Shown here: positions 7,886 to 15,535 of the stretch, piece by piece
Position numbering within the stretch: the stretch's first letter is position 1
How the letters are laid out: each line of letters starts with the position of its first letter
Origin: Erysipelotrichaceae bacterium
Lineage (GTDB): Bacteria; Bacillota_I; Bacilli_A; Erysipelotrichales; Erysipelotrichaceae
Assembly (NCBI GenBank): GCA_017431225.1
Contig: JAFRLM010000022.1
Location: 62,001 to 126,000, forward strand
Length of the DNA stretch: 64,000 nucleotides
Direction: 5' to 3'
Position numbers and translations under genes: made by a program
The notes under the pieces: generated by a model
What the model was told of the DNA's origin: nothing
Databases searched by the model: none
Seen by the model: the letters and a program-made list of their open reading frames with translations, nothing else

Positions 7886-8914
7886 ATGAACAACACAACC
7901 GCACCATTCCGTCCTGTCACAGCGATCACGATGGGGGATCCGGCCGGCATCGGTCCGGAGATCGTCGTCGGCACGATGCTGGATCCGTCCATCATCGAAT
8001 GCTGCAAACCGTTTGTTATCGGTTCCGCGGCAATGCTGGAGAGGGCGGCTGAAGTCCTCGGGAAGAAGATCACCGTACACAAGATCAGCGACCCCGAAGA
8101 AGCACTGTACGAATACGGTCAGATCGACGTTCTTGAGACCGGCGATTACGATACCGATTCGATCAAGTGGGGTGAAGTACAACCGCTTGCAGGTCAGATG
8201 GCGGTCGACTTCATCATGAAATCGATCGAACTGGGGCTTGCCGGCAAAGTCGATGCCGTATCCACTGCCCCGATCAACAAGCAGTCGATCAAACTTGTCG
8301 GTGTCAAGGAGCCCGGACATACCGAGATCTATCAGAACGCGACCAATTCGCCGTATGCCTTGACGATGTTCTCCTGTCATAAGCTGAGAGTCTTCTTCGT
8401 CAGCCGCCATATGTCACTGATCGACGCTGTTCATTACGCTACCAAGGACGTCGTCCTCGACTGTATCCGCAATATCAACAAGGAACTCAAGGGCGTCGGT
8501 ATCGACGAACCGGTCATCGCGGTCGCCGGCATCAACCCGCATAACGGCGACAACGGTCTTTTCGGTACTGAAGAGATCACCGAGCTTTTCCCGGCAGTGG
8601 AAGCTGCTCAGGCCGAAGGCATCAAGGCTGTCGGCCCGATCCCGGGAGACTCCATCTTCAATATCGGCAAGTCCGGAAAATTCGACGCGATCCTGTCCAT
8701 GTATCATGACCAGGGCCATATCGCCTGCAAGACGCTCGATTTCGACAAATCTGTCACGATCACCTGGGGTCTGCCGTTCATCCGCGGTTCTGTTGACCAC
8801 GGTACCGCCTTCGATATCGCCGGCAAGGGCATCGCGAACTGCGTCAGCCTGATCGAATCGACCAAGGTCTGTGTGGAATACGCCGTCAAAAAACATCTGC
8901 GCGAAGCAGCCTGA
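7886..8914 (+). CDS. pdxA2: PdxA2-type 4-phospho-D-threonate/erythronate dehydrogenase
   Basis: 342 residues, a PdxA-family protein: ITMGDPAGIGPEIVV at the N-terminus, STAPINKQSIK, PGHTEIYQ, AGINPHNGDNGLFG and SMYHDQGHI with metal-binding Asp/His. PdxA proteins oxidise a 4-phosphohydroxy acid with NAD and decarboxylate it. Because the next gene is a DUF1537 kinase, this is the catabolic PdxA2 paralogue acting on 4-phospho-D-threonate or D-erythronate (giving dihydroxyacetone phosphate and CO2), not pyridoxine synthesis. AAAGGAGGAG gives a strong ribosome site. First gene of the operon behind the terminator-containing leader. Confidence 0.88.
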   Translation: MNNTTAPFRPVTAITMGDPAGIGPEIVVGTMLDPSIIECCKPFVIGSAAMLERAAEVLGKKITVHKISDPEEALYEYGQIDVLETGDYDTDSIKWGEVQPLAGQMAVDFIMKSIELGLAGKVDAVSTAPINKQSIKLVGVKEPGHTEIYQNATNSPYALTMFSCHKLRVFFVSRHMSLIDAVHYATKDVVLDCIRNINKELKGVGIDEPVIAVAGINPHNGDNGLFGTEEITELFPAVEAAQAEGIKAVGPIPGDSIFNIGKSGKFDAILSMYHDQGHIACKTLDFDKSVTITWGLPFIRGSVDHGTAFDIAGKGIANCVSLIESTKVCVEYAVKKHLREAA

Positions 8915-8923
8915 GAGGTGACC

Positions 8924-10267
8924 ATGCCACTGATCGGAGCTGTCGCCGATGATCTTACCGGCGCCACGACTACCGGTGTGCTTCTGGCCAGATCCAGAGC
9001 CCGGACCGCTGTCTTCTTCAACGAGAAGGCAGCTCTGAAAGCGGAAGGCGTTTCGGCGCTGGACGCGATCCTTATCAGTTCCAACTCCCGGCCGCTGCCC
9101 CCGGCGGAGGCAAAGGCCTATGTAACGGATGCAGCCGTCGCGCTGAAGAATATGGGCGTCCGTTATTTCTCGAAACGTATCGACACGACCCTGCGGGGAG
9201 GAATCGGCCACGAGATCGACGCCATGCTGGATGTGATCGGTGAAGACGCGGTCGCGGTCGTCGTACCGGCGATGCCGCAGTCCCGCCGCATCGTCGTCGG
9301 CGGTTATTCCGTCATCGATAATGTCGCTCTGATCCGCACCCCGGTCGCCCAGGATGTCCGCACCCCGGTCAAAGAGAACTACGTTCCGAAACTGCTTGCG
9401 GCGCAGACTTCCCGCAAAGTCGGGCTCGTCGCTCTGGGCACTGTCCTGAAGGGCGAAGACGCGATCCGGGAAGAACTGTTGAAGACCCGTGAAGGCGGGG
9501 CGGAAGTGATCGTTGTAGACGCGATCTCCATCGAGGATGTCGCCGCGATCGCCAAAGCCTGCGTAGCCCTGAACTGGAACGTGCTTGCGGTCGATCCGGG
9601 TCCGTTCACCGCCAAACTGGCACAGGCCCGCGGCCTGATCGGGGAAGAATCTCCCAATATTCCGACGGAAGCTCCTGCAGAAGGGAAAACCGTCCTGATC
9701 GCAGCCGGAAGCGCAACGCCGGTGACCAAGAAACAGATGGAAGTCCTCTGCACTGACGAACGTGTCAAGCGCATCAGTATCGACCCGATCCAGCTGATCA
9801 ACGGCGGCGGCGAAGCGGAGGAAGCCATTGAGGAAGCGGCAAACAAAGCCAGCGGGTACCTCGGGGAAGAGGAACAGCCGCGGGCGATCCTGTTCGAGAC
9901 CGCGCTTCACGGCACGCTGCTGAATCTGGACGAGGAAGACGGCAAACGCGGCTATGTCAGAGGACAGAGCGCGAATATGATCAATGCCGGTCTCGGCCGC
10001 ATCATCAGCTATGTCCTGAAGCGGTCCGGCCGGGAAAAGATCGCCGGGCTCTACTGCACCGGCGGCGACACGATGGTCAACGTCTGCACGACGCTGGGCG
10101 TAGAATGCATCGAAGTGATCGACTATGTCATTCCGCAGACCGACGTCGGACGTCTGATCGGCGCCTATGACGGCCTGCCGATCGTCGGCAAGGGCGGTCT
10201 GACCGGAACGAATTCCACAGCGATCGAGATCGTCGACCGTCTGATGCACGAAGCAACACGAAAATGA
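8924..10267 (+). CDS. dtnK: Four-carbon acid sugar kinase (DUF1537)
   Basis: 447 residues from ATG 8924, with AGAGG 5 bases upstream; the in-frame GTG 8918 lies inside that site. The N-terminal domain opens with the family signature IGAVADDLTGATTTGV, followed by FSKRIDTTLRGGIGHE (about 88). The C-terminal nucleotide-binding domain has AAGSATPVTKKQ (about 263), FETALHGTL and YCTGGDTMVN near the end. The family phosphorylates D-threonate, L-threonate or D-erythronate on O4. Pairing with pdxA2 (10 bases upstream) is the known minimal threonate/erythronate pathway. Which C4 acid is used cannot be decided here. Confidence 0.88.
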   Translation: MPLIGAVADDLTGATTTGVLLARSRARTAVFFNEKAALKAEGVSALDAILISSNSRPLPPAEAKAYVTDAAVALKNMGVRYFSKRIDTTLRGGIGHEIDAMLDVIGEDAVAVVVPAMPQSRRIVVGGYSVIDNVALIRTPVAQDVRTPVKENYVPKLLAAQTSRKVGLVALGTVLKGEDAIREELLKTREGGAEVIVVDAISIEDVAAIAKACVALNWNVLAVDPGPFTAKLAQARGLIGEESPNIPTEAPAEGKTVLIAAGSATPVTKKQMEVLCTDERVKRISIDPIQLINGGGEAEEAIEEAANKASGYLGEEEQPRAILFETALHGTLLNLDEEDGKRGYVRGQSANMINAGLGRIISYVLKRSGREKIAGLYCTGGDTMVNVCTTLGVECIEVIDYVIPQTDVGRLIGAYDGLPIVGKGGLTGTNSTAIEIVDRLMHEATRK

Positions 10268-10294
10268 TACGAGAATCAAATAAAGGAGAGAATC

Positions 10295-11341
10295 ATGTCT
10301 GAAAAACCGAAATACACAAAAAGAGACGGAAGCCGCGATTTTCCGCTGATGGATAAGATCGCCTCGCTTCCGGGCGGACTTGTTATCGTACCGCTGGTCA
10401 TCGCGGTCCTGATCGCCACCTTCTTCCCGCAGTTCTTCCAGATCGGCGGCTATGTCACAGCCCTGTTCTATGAAGGAAACTCCTGTATGATGGGTTTCTT
10501 CCTGATCGTCTGCGGTTCCATGATCGATATCAAGCAGGTCGGTATGCCGCTCTACAAGGGCGTTATCATGACCGGTACGAAATTCCTGCTCGGCGTCCTG
10601 CTCGGCGTGATCGTCGGCAAGATCTGCGGTCCGGCCGGATTCCTGGGCATCGCCCCGTTCGTTCTGATCGCGGCGATCACGAACTCCAACGGTTCGCTCT
10701 ATATCTCACTTTCATCCCAGTTCGGTAACGCGACCGATACCGGCGCGATCTCCGTCCTGTCGCTGAACGACGGCCCGTTCTTCACGCTGATCGCTCTCGG
10801 CGCGACCGGTCTTGCCAGCATCCCGCTGAAGTCCCTTGTCGCTGTTCTGATCCCGCTGCTGATCGGTTTTGTCTGGGGTAACCTGGACGAGAAGTTCCGC
10901 GATACCTGTAAGACGGCGCAGCCGCTGGTCACCTTCTTCATGACGATCTCGATCGGCGCGAAGACAGACGTCAAGACCATCCTGACAGCCGGCGCTTCCG
11001 GTATCGTCCTCGGCCTGATCTCTGCCGCTACCGCTGTCCTGTTCTTCTTTATCATCAACATGCTGCTGCCGAAGAAGGAGCGCAACGCGATGGGCGCCGC
11101 GATCGGTACGACCGCGCTGAACTCCGCCATGACCCCGGCTGCTGTCGCGGAAGCCGACCCGACCTATACAGAGATGGTCCCGATGGCGACCGCACAGTGT
11201 GCGACCGCTTCGATCATCACCCTGTTCCTGTGTCCGTTCATCACCGCTTCGTTTGACAAGTACATGATGAAGAACCAGAAGGGTATCTACAGTCCGGAAG
11301 GCTGGGCTTACGAGAAAGGTCAGAAGCTCACAGCGAAATAA
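10295..11341 (+). CDS. kdgT: KdgT-type 2-keto-3-deoxygluconate/sugar-acid permease
   Basis: 348 residues with about ten membrane helices and small-residue-rich segments, e.g. FLIVCGSMIDIKQVG and AALTNSNGSLY-like AAITNSNGSLY (about 129), followed by SLNDGPFFTL, all typical of the KdgT secondary transporter family. In E. coli KdgT imports 2-keto-3-deoxygluconate with protons. Beside dtnK and pdxA2 it is most likely the uptake system for the C4 acid sugar. Clear ribosome site AAAGGAGAG; 27 bases after dtnK. Confidence 0.85.
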   Translation: MSEKPKYTKRDGSRDFPLMDKIASLPGGLVIVPLVIAVLIATFFPQFFQIGGYVTALFYEGNSCMMGFFLIVCGSMIDIKQVGMPLYKGVIMTGTKFLLGVLLGVIVGKICGPAGFLGIAPFVLIAAITNSNGSLYISLSSQFGNATDTGAISVLSLNDGPFFTLIALGATGLASIPLKSLVAVLIPLLIGFVWGNLDEKFRDTCKTAQPLVTFFMTISIGAKTDVKTILTAGASGIVLGLISAATAVLFFFIINMLLPKKERNAMGAAIGTTALNSAMTPAAVAEADPTYTEMVPMATAQCATASIITLFLCPFITASFDKYMMKNQKGIYSPEGWAYEKGQKLTAK

Positions 11342-11347
11342 ACGCGC

Positions 11348-11920
11348 ATGGAGCCTGAATCAAAACTTCCGACAGAACAGGAGCCGGCAGCGCCGGCTCC
11401 TGCCTGTGAACGCATTACCGTAAAGATCACAGAGGAAACGCTGTTCGACTTTTTTCTGTATCACGCCTATTCAAAATTCAACGGATTCCTGCAGAACCTG
11501 CTCGGTTTCGCGGTGATCTTCATGGGCATCTGGTCCTTCGTGACCGGCAGAACGGGCGTACCGGGGATGCTGCTGTATATCGTGATCGGCGTCGCTTTTC
11601 TCGGCTATACACCGTTCCTGCTCCGCCGCAGGGCAAGGGAAGCGATGAAAGAAGATCTGTATGCGCAGCCGATGGATATCACTTTCGATGAAGAAAAGGG
11701 GATCGCTGTCGAGCAGGCCGGTTCAGCCAGACTGTATCCCTGGACGGAAGTTCAGAGAGCAGCCGTGACACCGAAAACGATCGCCGTCTATGTCGGCGAT
11801 GAACAGGCGCTGATCATCCCCAAATGGGATTTCGGCGACCGCTTTGCATCCTGTTACCAGATCATTGCCCGCGGTCTGCGCAGCTCTCGTGCACCGAAAG
11901 ACGCGAACAAAGGATCCTGA
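11348..11920 (+). CDS. YcxB-like membrane protein
   Basis: 190 residues. A Pro/Glu-rich N-terminus is followed by TVKITEETLFDFFLYH, two membrane helices (about 53-72 and 77-96), then a cytoplasmic domain with LYPWTEVQRAAVTPKTIAVYVG and ALIIPKWDF. That combination resembles YcxB-like (PF14317) proteins of unknown role. It follows kdgT by 6 bases with no clear ribosome site, so it may depend on coupled translation. A part in sugar-acid uptake is possible only by position. Confidence 0.6.
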   Translation: MEPESKLPTEQEPAAPAPACERITVKITEETLFDFFLYHAYSKFNGFLQNLLGFAVIFMGIWSFVTGRTGVPGMLLYIVIGVAFLGYTPFLLRRRAREAMKEDLYAQPMDITFDEEKGIAVEQAGSARLYPWTEVQRAAVTPKTIAVYVGDEQALIIPKWDFGDRFASCYQIIARGLRSSRAPKDANKGS

Positions 11921-11945
11921 AGATCCCTGATGATCCAAAAACGAT

Positions 11946-11973
11946 AACGAGACTCTCATGAGTCTCGTTTTTT
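11946..11973 (+). terminator. Intrinsic terminator of the dtn operon
   Basis: Perfect 10-bp stem AACGAGACTC / GAGTCTCGTT with TCAT loop and T run (11968-11973). Confidence 0.9.
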
Positions 11974-11982
11974 CGTACTCAT

Positions 11983-12008
11983 AAAAAAAGCGCCGATCTT
12001 TCGGTGCT
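11983..12008 (-). terminator. Likely terminator of tRNA-Ala
   Basis: On the minus strand, AGCACCGA / TCGGCGCT (one A-C mismatch) with a 4-base loop, followed by seven T, 13 bases beyond the tRNA 3' end. Confidence 0.6.
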
Positions 12009-12021
12009 TCTGCGTTCTGAT

Positions 12022-12096
12022 TGGTGGAGCCAACGAGAATCGAACTCGTGTAGCCACGCTGCCAGCGTGGTATAATAGCCGCTATATTATGGCCCC
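12022..12096 (-). tRNA. tRNA-Ala (GGC anticodon)
   Basis: 75 bases, read on the minus strand. The acceptor stem GGGGCCA / TGGCTCC includes the G3-U70 pair that identifies alanine tRNAs; A discriminator and encoded CCA. Anticodon stem CCACG / CGTGG with loop CTGGCAG, anticodon GGC, which reads GCC/GCU. T arm ACGAG-TTCGATT-CTCGT. The D stem is unusually A/T-rich (ATA pairs and a T-T mismatch at 13-22), but A14, G15, G18, G19 and A21 are kept. Confidence 0.95.
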
Positions 12097-12119
12097 AGTA
12101 AGAATATCTTATCGCAAAC

Positions 12120-12149
12120 TTGTGCTTTACTCAAGAGTTAACTTATTAT
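12120..12149 (+). promoter_or_regulatory. Promoter giving a probable leaderless GNAT mRNA
   Basis: TTGTGC (12120-12125), 18-base spacer, TATTAT (12144-12149), only 6 bases before ATG 12156. No Shine-Dalgarno lies between. Confidence 0.45.
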
Positions 12150-12155
12150 GAAAGC

Positions 12156-12635
12156 ATGGAATTCAGCATCGTCGAATTGCGGAAAGAATATGACTCCGGG
12201 ATCGAAAAAGTCATCCGCGGCTGTCTGATCGAATATGGTGCCAACCACGAAGGTACTGCCTGGGCAGATCCGTTTTTGGGACGTCTGAGTGAAGTCTATA
12301 CGGAAGCGGAGACTGTGTATTATGTTGCGCTTGCCGGGGGAGAAGTCGTTGCCGGCGCCGGTATCGGAAAGGTAGAGGGAAGCGCAGACACCTGCGAACT
12401 GCAGAAGATGTACTGCCGGAAGGAATTCCGGGGAAAGGGCATCGCGCAGGCGCTGCTTGATCAAGCGCTCGCTTTTGCCAGTAAACACTACCGCTATTGT
12501 TACCTTGAGACACTGGATAATATGATCGAAGCGCAGGCGTTTTACCGGAGAAACGGATTCCGGAGGATCGACCGTGCTTTGGGAGACACAGGGCACGTTG
12601 CCTGTGATGTACGCTTTTTAAAGGATCTGCGCTGA
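12156..12635 (+). CDS. GNAT family N-acetyltransferase
   Basis: 159 residues from ATG 12156. The GNAT acetyl-CoA site is visible: LQKMYCRKEFRGKGIAQ (about 81-97, with the R/Q-x-x-G-x-G/A loop), then LETLDNMIEAQAFYRRNGFRR near the end. An acetyl transfer from acetyl-CoA to an amine is expected; the acceptor is unknown. The reading frame stays open upstream to TTG 12120, but that would place the promoter-like elements inside the gene. The absence of a ribosome site and the nearby -10 suggest leaderless translation. Convergent with the ABC-F gene, only 7 bases apart. Confidence 0.85.
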   Translation: MEFSIVELRKEYDSGIEKVIRGCLIEYGANHEGTAWADPFLGRLSEVYTEAETVYYVALAGGEVVAGAGIGKVEGSADTCELQKMYCRKEFRGKGIAQALLDQALAFASKHYRYCYLETLDNMIEAQAFYRRNGFRRIDRALGDTGHVACDVRFLKDLR

Positions 12636-12642
12636 GCAGATC

Positions 12643-14154
12643 CTATTTTGTTGTATCGTCGATCAGATGGAGTCCCTCCCGGTCGAGCATGTATACTTTT
12701 TCGGCGACATCATCGATAAATGCGCGGTCATGGCTGACGGAGATGATGCAGCCCTGATACTCTTTTAAGATCTTACGGACTTCCGGATTGGAGAGCGGGG
12801 AGAGATTCCGGGTCGGTTCATCCAGCAGCAGCACTTCCGCTTTCTGCAGGATCAGGGAAGCGATCAGAAGCTTGCAGCGCTGTCCCTGGGAAAGCCCGGC
12901 GATCGTATGATTCATTTCCTCGCTTGTATATTTCAGCGCCCCGAGCATCAGGCCTGCCTTTACGCGGCTTTCGAATGTGCTGAGGAAGTCGAGCGGCGTC
13001 ATCTGATTATCCAGGATATCTTCGTAATTCTGCGGCATATACGCGACGTTCAGGCTTTCATTCGCCTTCAGCACGTCGCGGATCTCTTTGAGCAGGGTGC
13101 TTTTACCGCAGCCGTTATCACCGATGATGACGATCTTGTCCCGGCCTTTGACTGTCAGGCTGATCTCTCTGCTGAGGATCTTGTCTCCCGCTGTCAGAGT
13201 ATCCCAATGATAATCAAGAACGATCCGCTGAGGATTCGTCTGGAGCGGCTCAAAGAAGATATTGATCGCTTCTTCGGGCTCGTATTTTTTCGTCATCCTT
13301 TCCTTCTTGATCTCCAGGTTCTTTTCCAGCGCCTTAACCGCGTGCATCTTCTTTTTGAGAAGCTGTCCGCCATGGGGATCCTGTCGTGAAATGGTCTTCT
13401 GGGCATGATCGACTTTCTGGTAGATCTGACGGTATTTTTCCATCTGCTTATGCAACTGTGCTTTTTCCTTAGCGGCGATCTGATTCGTGCGGTCGATCTG
13501 CTGCCGGCGATGCGCGGAATACTCCGCATAGTTTTCGCCGCTGAATGAGATCCGGGCTTCGCTTTTCCGTTTCAGCTGTTCGAGATGCAGGATCCCGGTG
13601 CCGCAATTCTGAAGCAGCGATTCATCGTGAGAAATAAACAGCACTGACTGACGGCATTGGCGGATGAATTCTTCCAGAAAGATCAGCGTCTTCAGATCGA
13701 GATCATTCGTCGGTTCGTCCAGAAGCAGAATATCCGGTTTTTCGTAGAGAAGCTTTAAAAGAGCGATCTTGACCTTTTCGCCGCCGCTGAGACTTTTCAT
13801 CTTCCGCTCATTGCCGAAAAGGGAAGGGTCGATCTGCAGATCGACTGCCAGGGAATACAATTCCCCGTAATCGGGATCGGTATCGTCAATGTAGTCGAGG
13901 ATGCCCGTCTTCAGCTCTTCTTCTGAAAGAGACTGCGGCATATACGCGACTTTTTCATCCGTATACACAGAGCCGCTCCAGCGGACATAATCCGTCACAT
14001 CGATACCGGCAAGGATCTTCAGAAGGGTGCTCTTCCCGTTTCCTTCCTCGCCGATCAGGGCGATCTTATCACCCGGATTCAAAGTAAAACAAAAATCCTC
14101 CAGCAGGATCCTGCCTTTCAGGGTCTCGATTCTTAGATGATTGATTGTGAACAT
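12643..14154 (-). CDS. ABC-F family ATPase, possible ribosome-protection protein
   Basis: 503 residues, two ABC domains in one chain and no membrane segment. Domain 1: Walker A GEEGNGKST (about 36), signature LSGGEKVKIALLKLL, Walker B DILLLDEPTNDLD. Domain 2: GDNGCGKST (about 340), signature LSQGQ, EVLLLDEPTRNLS. They are joined by a Lys/Gln-rich coiled linker (about 205-290), the arm that reaches the peptidyl-transferase centre in ABC-F factors. ABC-F proteins act on stalled or antibiotic-bound ribosomes. The upstream leader looks like a translational attenuator, which favours an antibiotic-induced protection role over a housekeeping factor such as EttA. Ribosome site AAAGGAG, 12 bases before the ATG. 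Confidence 0.88.
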   Translation of the reverse strand: MFTINHLRIETLKGRILLEDFCFTLNPGDKIALIGEEGNGKSTLLKILAGIDVTDYVRWSGSVYTDEKVAYMPQSLSEEELKTGILDYIDDTDPDYGELYSLAVDLQIDPSLFGNERKMKSLSGGEKVKIALLKLLYEKPDILLLDEPTNDLDLKTLIFLEEFIRQCRQSVLFISHDESLLQNCGTGILHLEQLKRKSEARISFSGENYAEYSAHRRQQIDRTNQIAAKEKAQLHKQMEKYRQIYQKVDHAQKTISRQDPHGGQLLKKKMHAVKALEKNLEIKKERMTKKYEPEEAINIFFEPLQTNPQRIVLDYHWDTLTAGDKILSREISLTVKGRDKIVIIGDNGCGKSTLLKEIRDVLKANESLNVAYMPQNYEDILDNQMTPLDFLSTFESRVKAGLMLGALKYTSEEMNHTIAGLSQGQRCKLLIASLILQKAEVLLLDEPTRNLSPLSNPEVRKILKEYQGCIISVSHDRAFIDDVAEKVYMLDREGLHLIDDTTK

Positions 14155-14159
14155 GAAAA

Positions 14160-14258
14160 AATTAATCTCCTTTATCTTCGTTTAGTGATACACAACTCAG
14201 ATAAACGATATTGCTGAGTCGGGATGATTAATTCTTCTTCACGTTCTCACCTCTTTTC
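14160..14258 (-). promoter_or_regulatory. Probable translational attenuator of the ABC-F gene
   Basis: Reading the minus strand: a short leader ORF ends with TAA at 14230-14228. The bases over its end, AATTAATC (14233-14226), pair perfectly with GATTAATT (14167-14160), between the ABC-F Shine-Dalgarno and its ATG. After a small internal loop, CC (14223-14222) pairs with the GG of that Shine-Dalgarno (14170-14169). Inside lie ACTCAG/CTGAGT (14219-14214 with 14200-14195) and TCGTTTA/TAAACGA (14208-14202 with 14184-14178), which could form a pseudoknot. A ribosome held on the leader ORF would open the lock. This architecture is known from erm, cat and ABC-F genes; the function here is inferred. 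Confidence 0.6.
14228..14242 (-). CDS. Candidate leader peptide (MKKN) for the ABC-F gene
   Basis: GTG AAG AAG AAT TAA preceded at ideal distance by AGAGGTGA (14254-14247), one of the strongest ribosome sites in the window. The same frame extends upstream to ATG 14263/14266, giving MSKRGENVKKN or MMSKRGENVKKN, but no ribosome site precedes those starts, and they may lie upstream of the predicted transcript start (about 14258). Either version ends at the same stop codon, within the 5' arm of the attenuator. Confidence 0.5.
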   Translation of the reverse strand: MKKN

Positions 14259-14264
14259 GACATC

Positions 14265-14305
14265 ATTCTAACATGAAGAGAGACGGAAAACGAATGTGTT
14301 AGAAT
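14265..14305. promoter_or_regulatory. Divergent extended -10 promoters forming an inverted repeat
   Basis: TGTTAGAAT occurs on both strands: minus 14273-14265, serving the ABC-F leader, and plus 14297-14305, serving the nitroreductase operon. They form a perfect 9-bp inverted repeat with a 23-base centre. The starts are expected near 14258 (minus) and 14312 (plus). Confidence 0.55.
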
Positions 14306-14325
14306 AAACATATAGAGGATAGTCT

Positions 14326-15081
14326 ATGAATAATGAAGTGATCAAACAGCTGATCGAGCGCAAATCTGTCAGGGTATTTACTGATCGTGAGATCACCGAG
14401 GAAACAGTCGGGGAGATCTTAAGATGTTCTGTTGAAGCGCCTACAGCCGGCAATCAGCAATTGTATTCCATCATCCGCGTTAAGGATCCGGAACTGAAAG
14501 TAAAGCTCAGTGAGGTCTGTGACCATCAGCCTTTCATCGCCGAAGGAAAGCTGATCCTGGTATACTGTGCCGACTGTCTGAAATGGTACGAGGCATTTAA
14601 GGAGAACGGCTGTGAACCGCGTGATCCCGGTGTCGGCGATCTTCTGCTGGCAGTCGATGACGCTCTGATCGCTGCCCAGAATGCCGTGACGGCTGCCTGG
14701 TCATTGGGGATCGGCTCCTGCTATATCGGAGACATCATGGAAAACTGCGAGGAGGTTCGCTCTTTGTTGAAACTTCCGGAATATGTCTTTCCGGCAGCGC
14801 TGCTGGTCTTCGGCTATCCGACGGAGCAGCAGAAAGAACGGATCAAGCCGGAGCGGGTCGATCTGAAATACATCGTCTCCGAGGATTCCTATCACCGTCT
14901 TACAAAAGAAGAAAGCAGACAGATGTTTCTCAAGAAGTGCAGCGAGGAGACCTTTGACGGCTGGATCAATGCCTTCTGCAAACGCAAATACAATTCCGAT
15001 TTCAGTAAAGAGATGCAGCGTTCTGTGAACGAATATATAAAACAATACGGAGAAAAAAATGAATATGCTGGAAACTCTTGA
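14326..15081 (+). CDS. Nitroreductase family protein (NfsA-like)
   Basis: 251 residues. FMN-binding elements of the nitroreductase fold are clear: IERKSVRVFTDREI (about 8-21), SVEAPTAGNQQLYSII, and late GIGSCYIGDI (about 127). The C-terminal extension of about 60 residues fits NfsA/FRP-type flavin oxidoreductases. It reduces nitroaromatics, quinones or flavins with NAD(P)H; the natural substrate is unknown. First gene of an operon with a YbaK-like protein (overlap 23 bases) and a flavin reductase. GAGG lies 10 bases before the ATG. Confidence 0.88.
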   Translation: MNNEVIKQLIERKSVRVFTDREITEETVGEILRCSVEAPTAGNQQLYSIIRVKDPELKVKLSEVCDHQPFIAEGKLILVYCADCLKWYEAFKENGCEPRDPGVGDLLLAVDDALIAAQNAVTAAWSLGIGSCYIGDIMENCEEVRSLLKLPEYVFPAALLVFGYPTEQQKERIKPERVDLKYIVSEDSYHRLTKEESRQMFLKKCSEETFDGWINAFCKRKYNSDFSKEMQRSVNEYIKQYGEKNEYAGNS

Positions 15082-15526
15082 TGAGTTAAAAATCGAGTAT
15101 CAGATCCTGAAACACAATCCCGTGAACACGATCGAGGAAGCGCTGAAAGAGAACATCCCCGGAAGGATCGACGGGATCGAATGCAAGAGCCTTTTTCTGA
15201 AAAACAAACAGAATTATTACCTGTATTTCCTGGAAGGGGATGTGAAAGCCGATCTTCAGGAGCTGGCTTCCTTTCTTCATGAACCGAAGCTGCGCTTTGC
15301 CCCGGAAGAAGACCTGCAGGGGATCCTCGGACTGGATTCCGGAAGTGTGACACCGCTCGGAGTCATCAATGATAAAGACCGGATGGTGACTGTCGTCATC
15401 AGCGGCAGTCTTAAGGACAAGCGGGTGCTCGTCCATCCGGATTCCAACGATACGACTCTGTCCATCCGTTTTGACGATCTCCTCCGCTATATCGAATTTA
15501 CGAAACACGTTTATCTGCTGGTATGA
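15059..15526 (+). CDS. YbaK/ProX-type aminoacyl-tRNA deacylase
   Basis: 155 residues spanning the whole YbaK/ProRS-editing domain: YQILKHNPVNTIEEA, GIECKSLFLKNKQNYYLYFLEGD (with the conserved Lys), and LGLDSGSVTPLGVIND (GxxxGxVTPL motif, about 91). Such free-standing proteins hydrolyse mischarged tRNA, typically Ala-tRNA(Pro) for ProX. The start overlaps the nitroreductase by 23 bases; GGAG is 6 bases upstream. Confidence 0.88.
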   Translation: MNMLETLDELKIEYQILKHNPVNTIEEALKENIPGRIDGIECKSLFLKNKQNYYLYFLEGDVKADLQELASFLHEPKLRFAPEEDLQGILGLDSGSVTPLGVINDKDRMVTVVISGSLKDKRVLVHPDSNDTTLSIRFDDLLRYIEFTKHVYLLV

Positions 15527-15535
15527 GGTGAACCT

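Noticed and set aside
8414-10279. A 621-codon open frame on the minus strand
   Set aside because: It is antisense to pdxA2 and dtnK, both firmly identified. The composition (Asp/Arg/Phe-rich) is the usual mirror of GC-biased codons; no domain or ribosome site.
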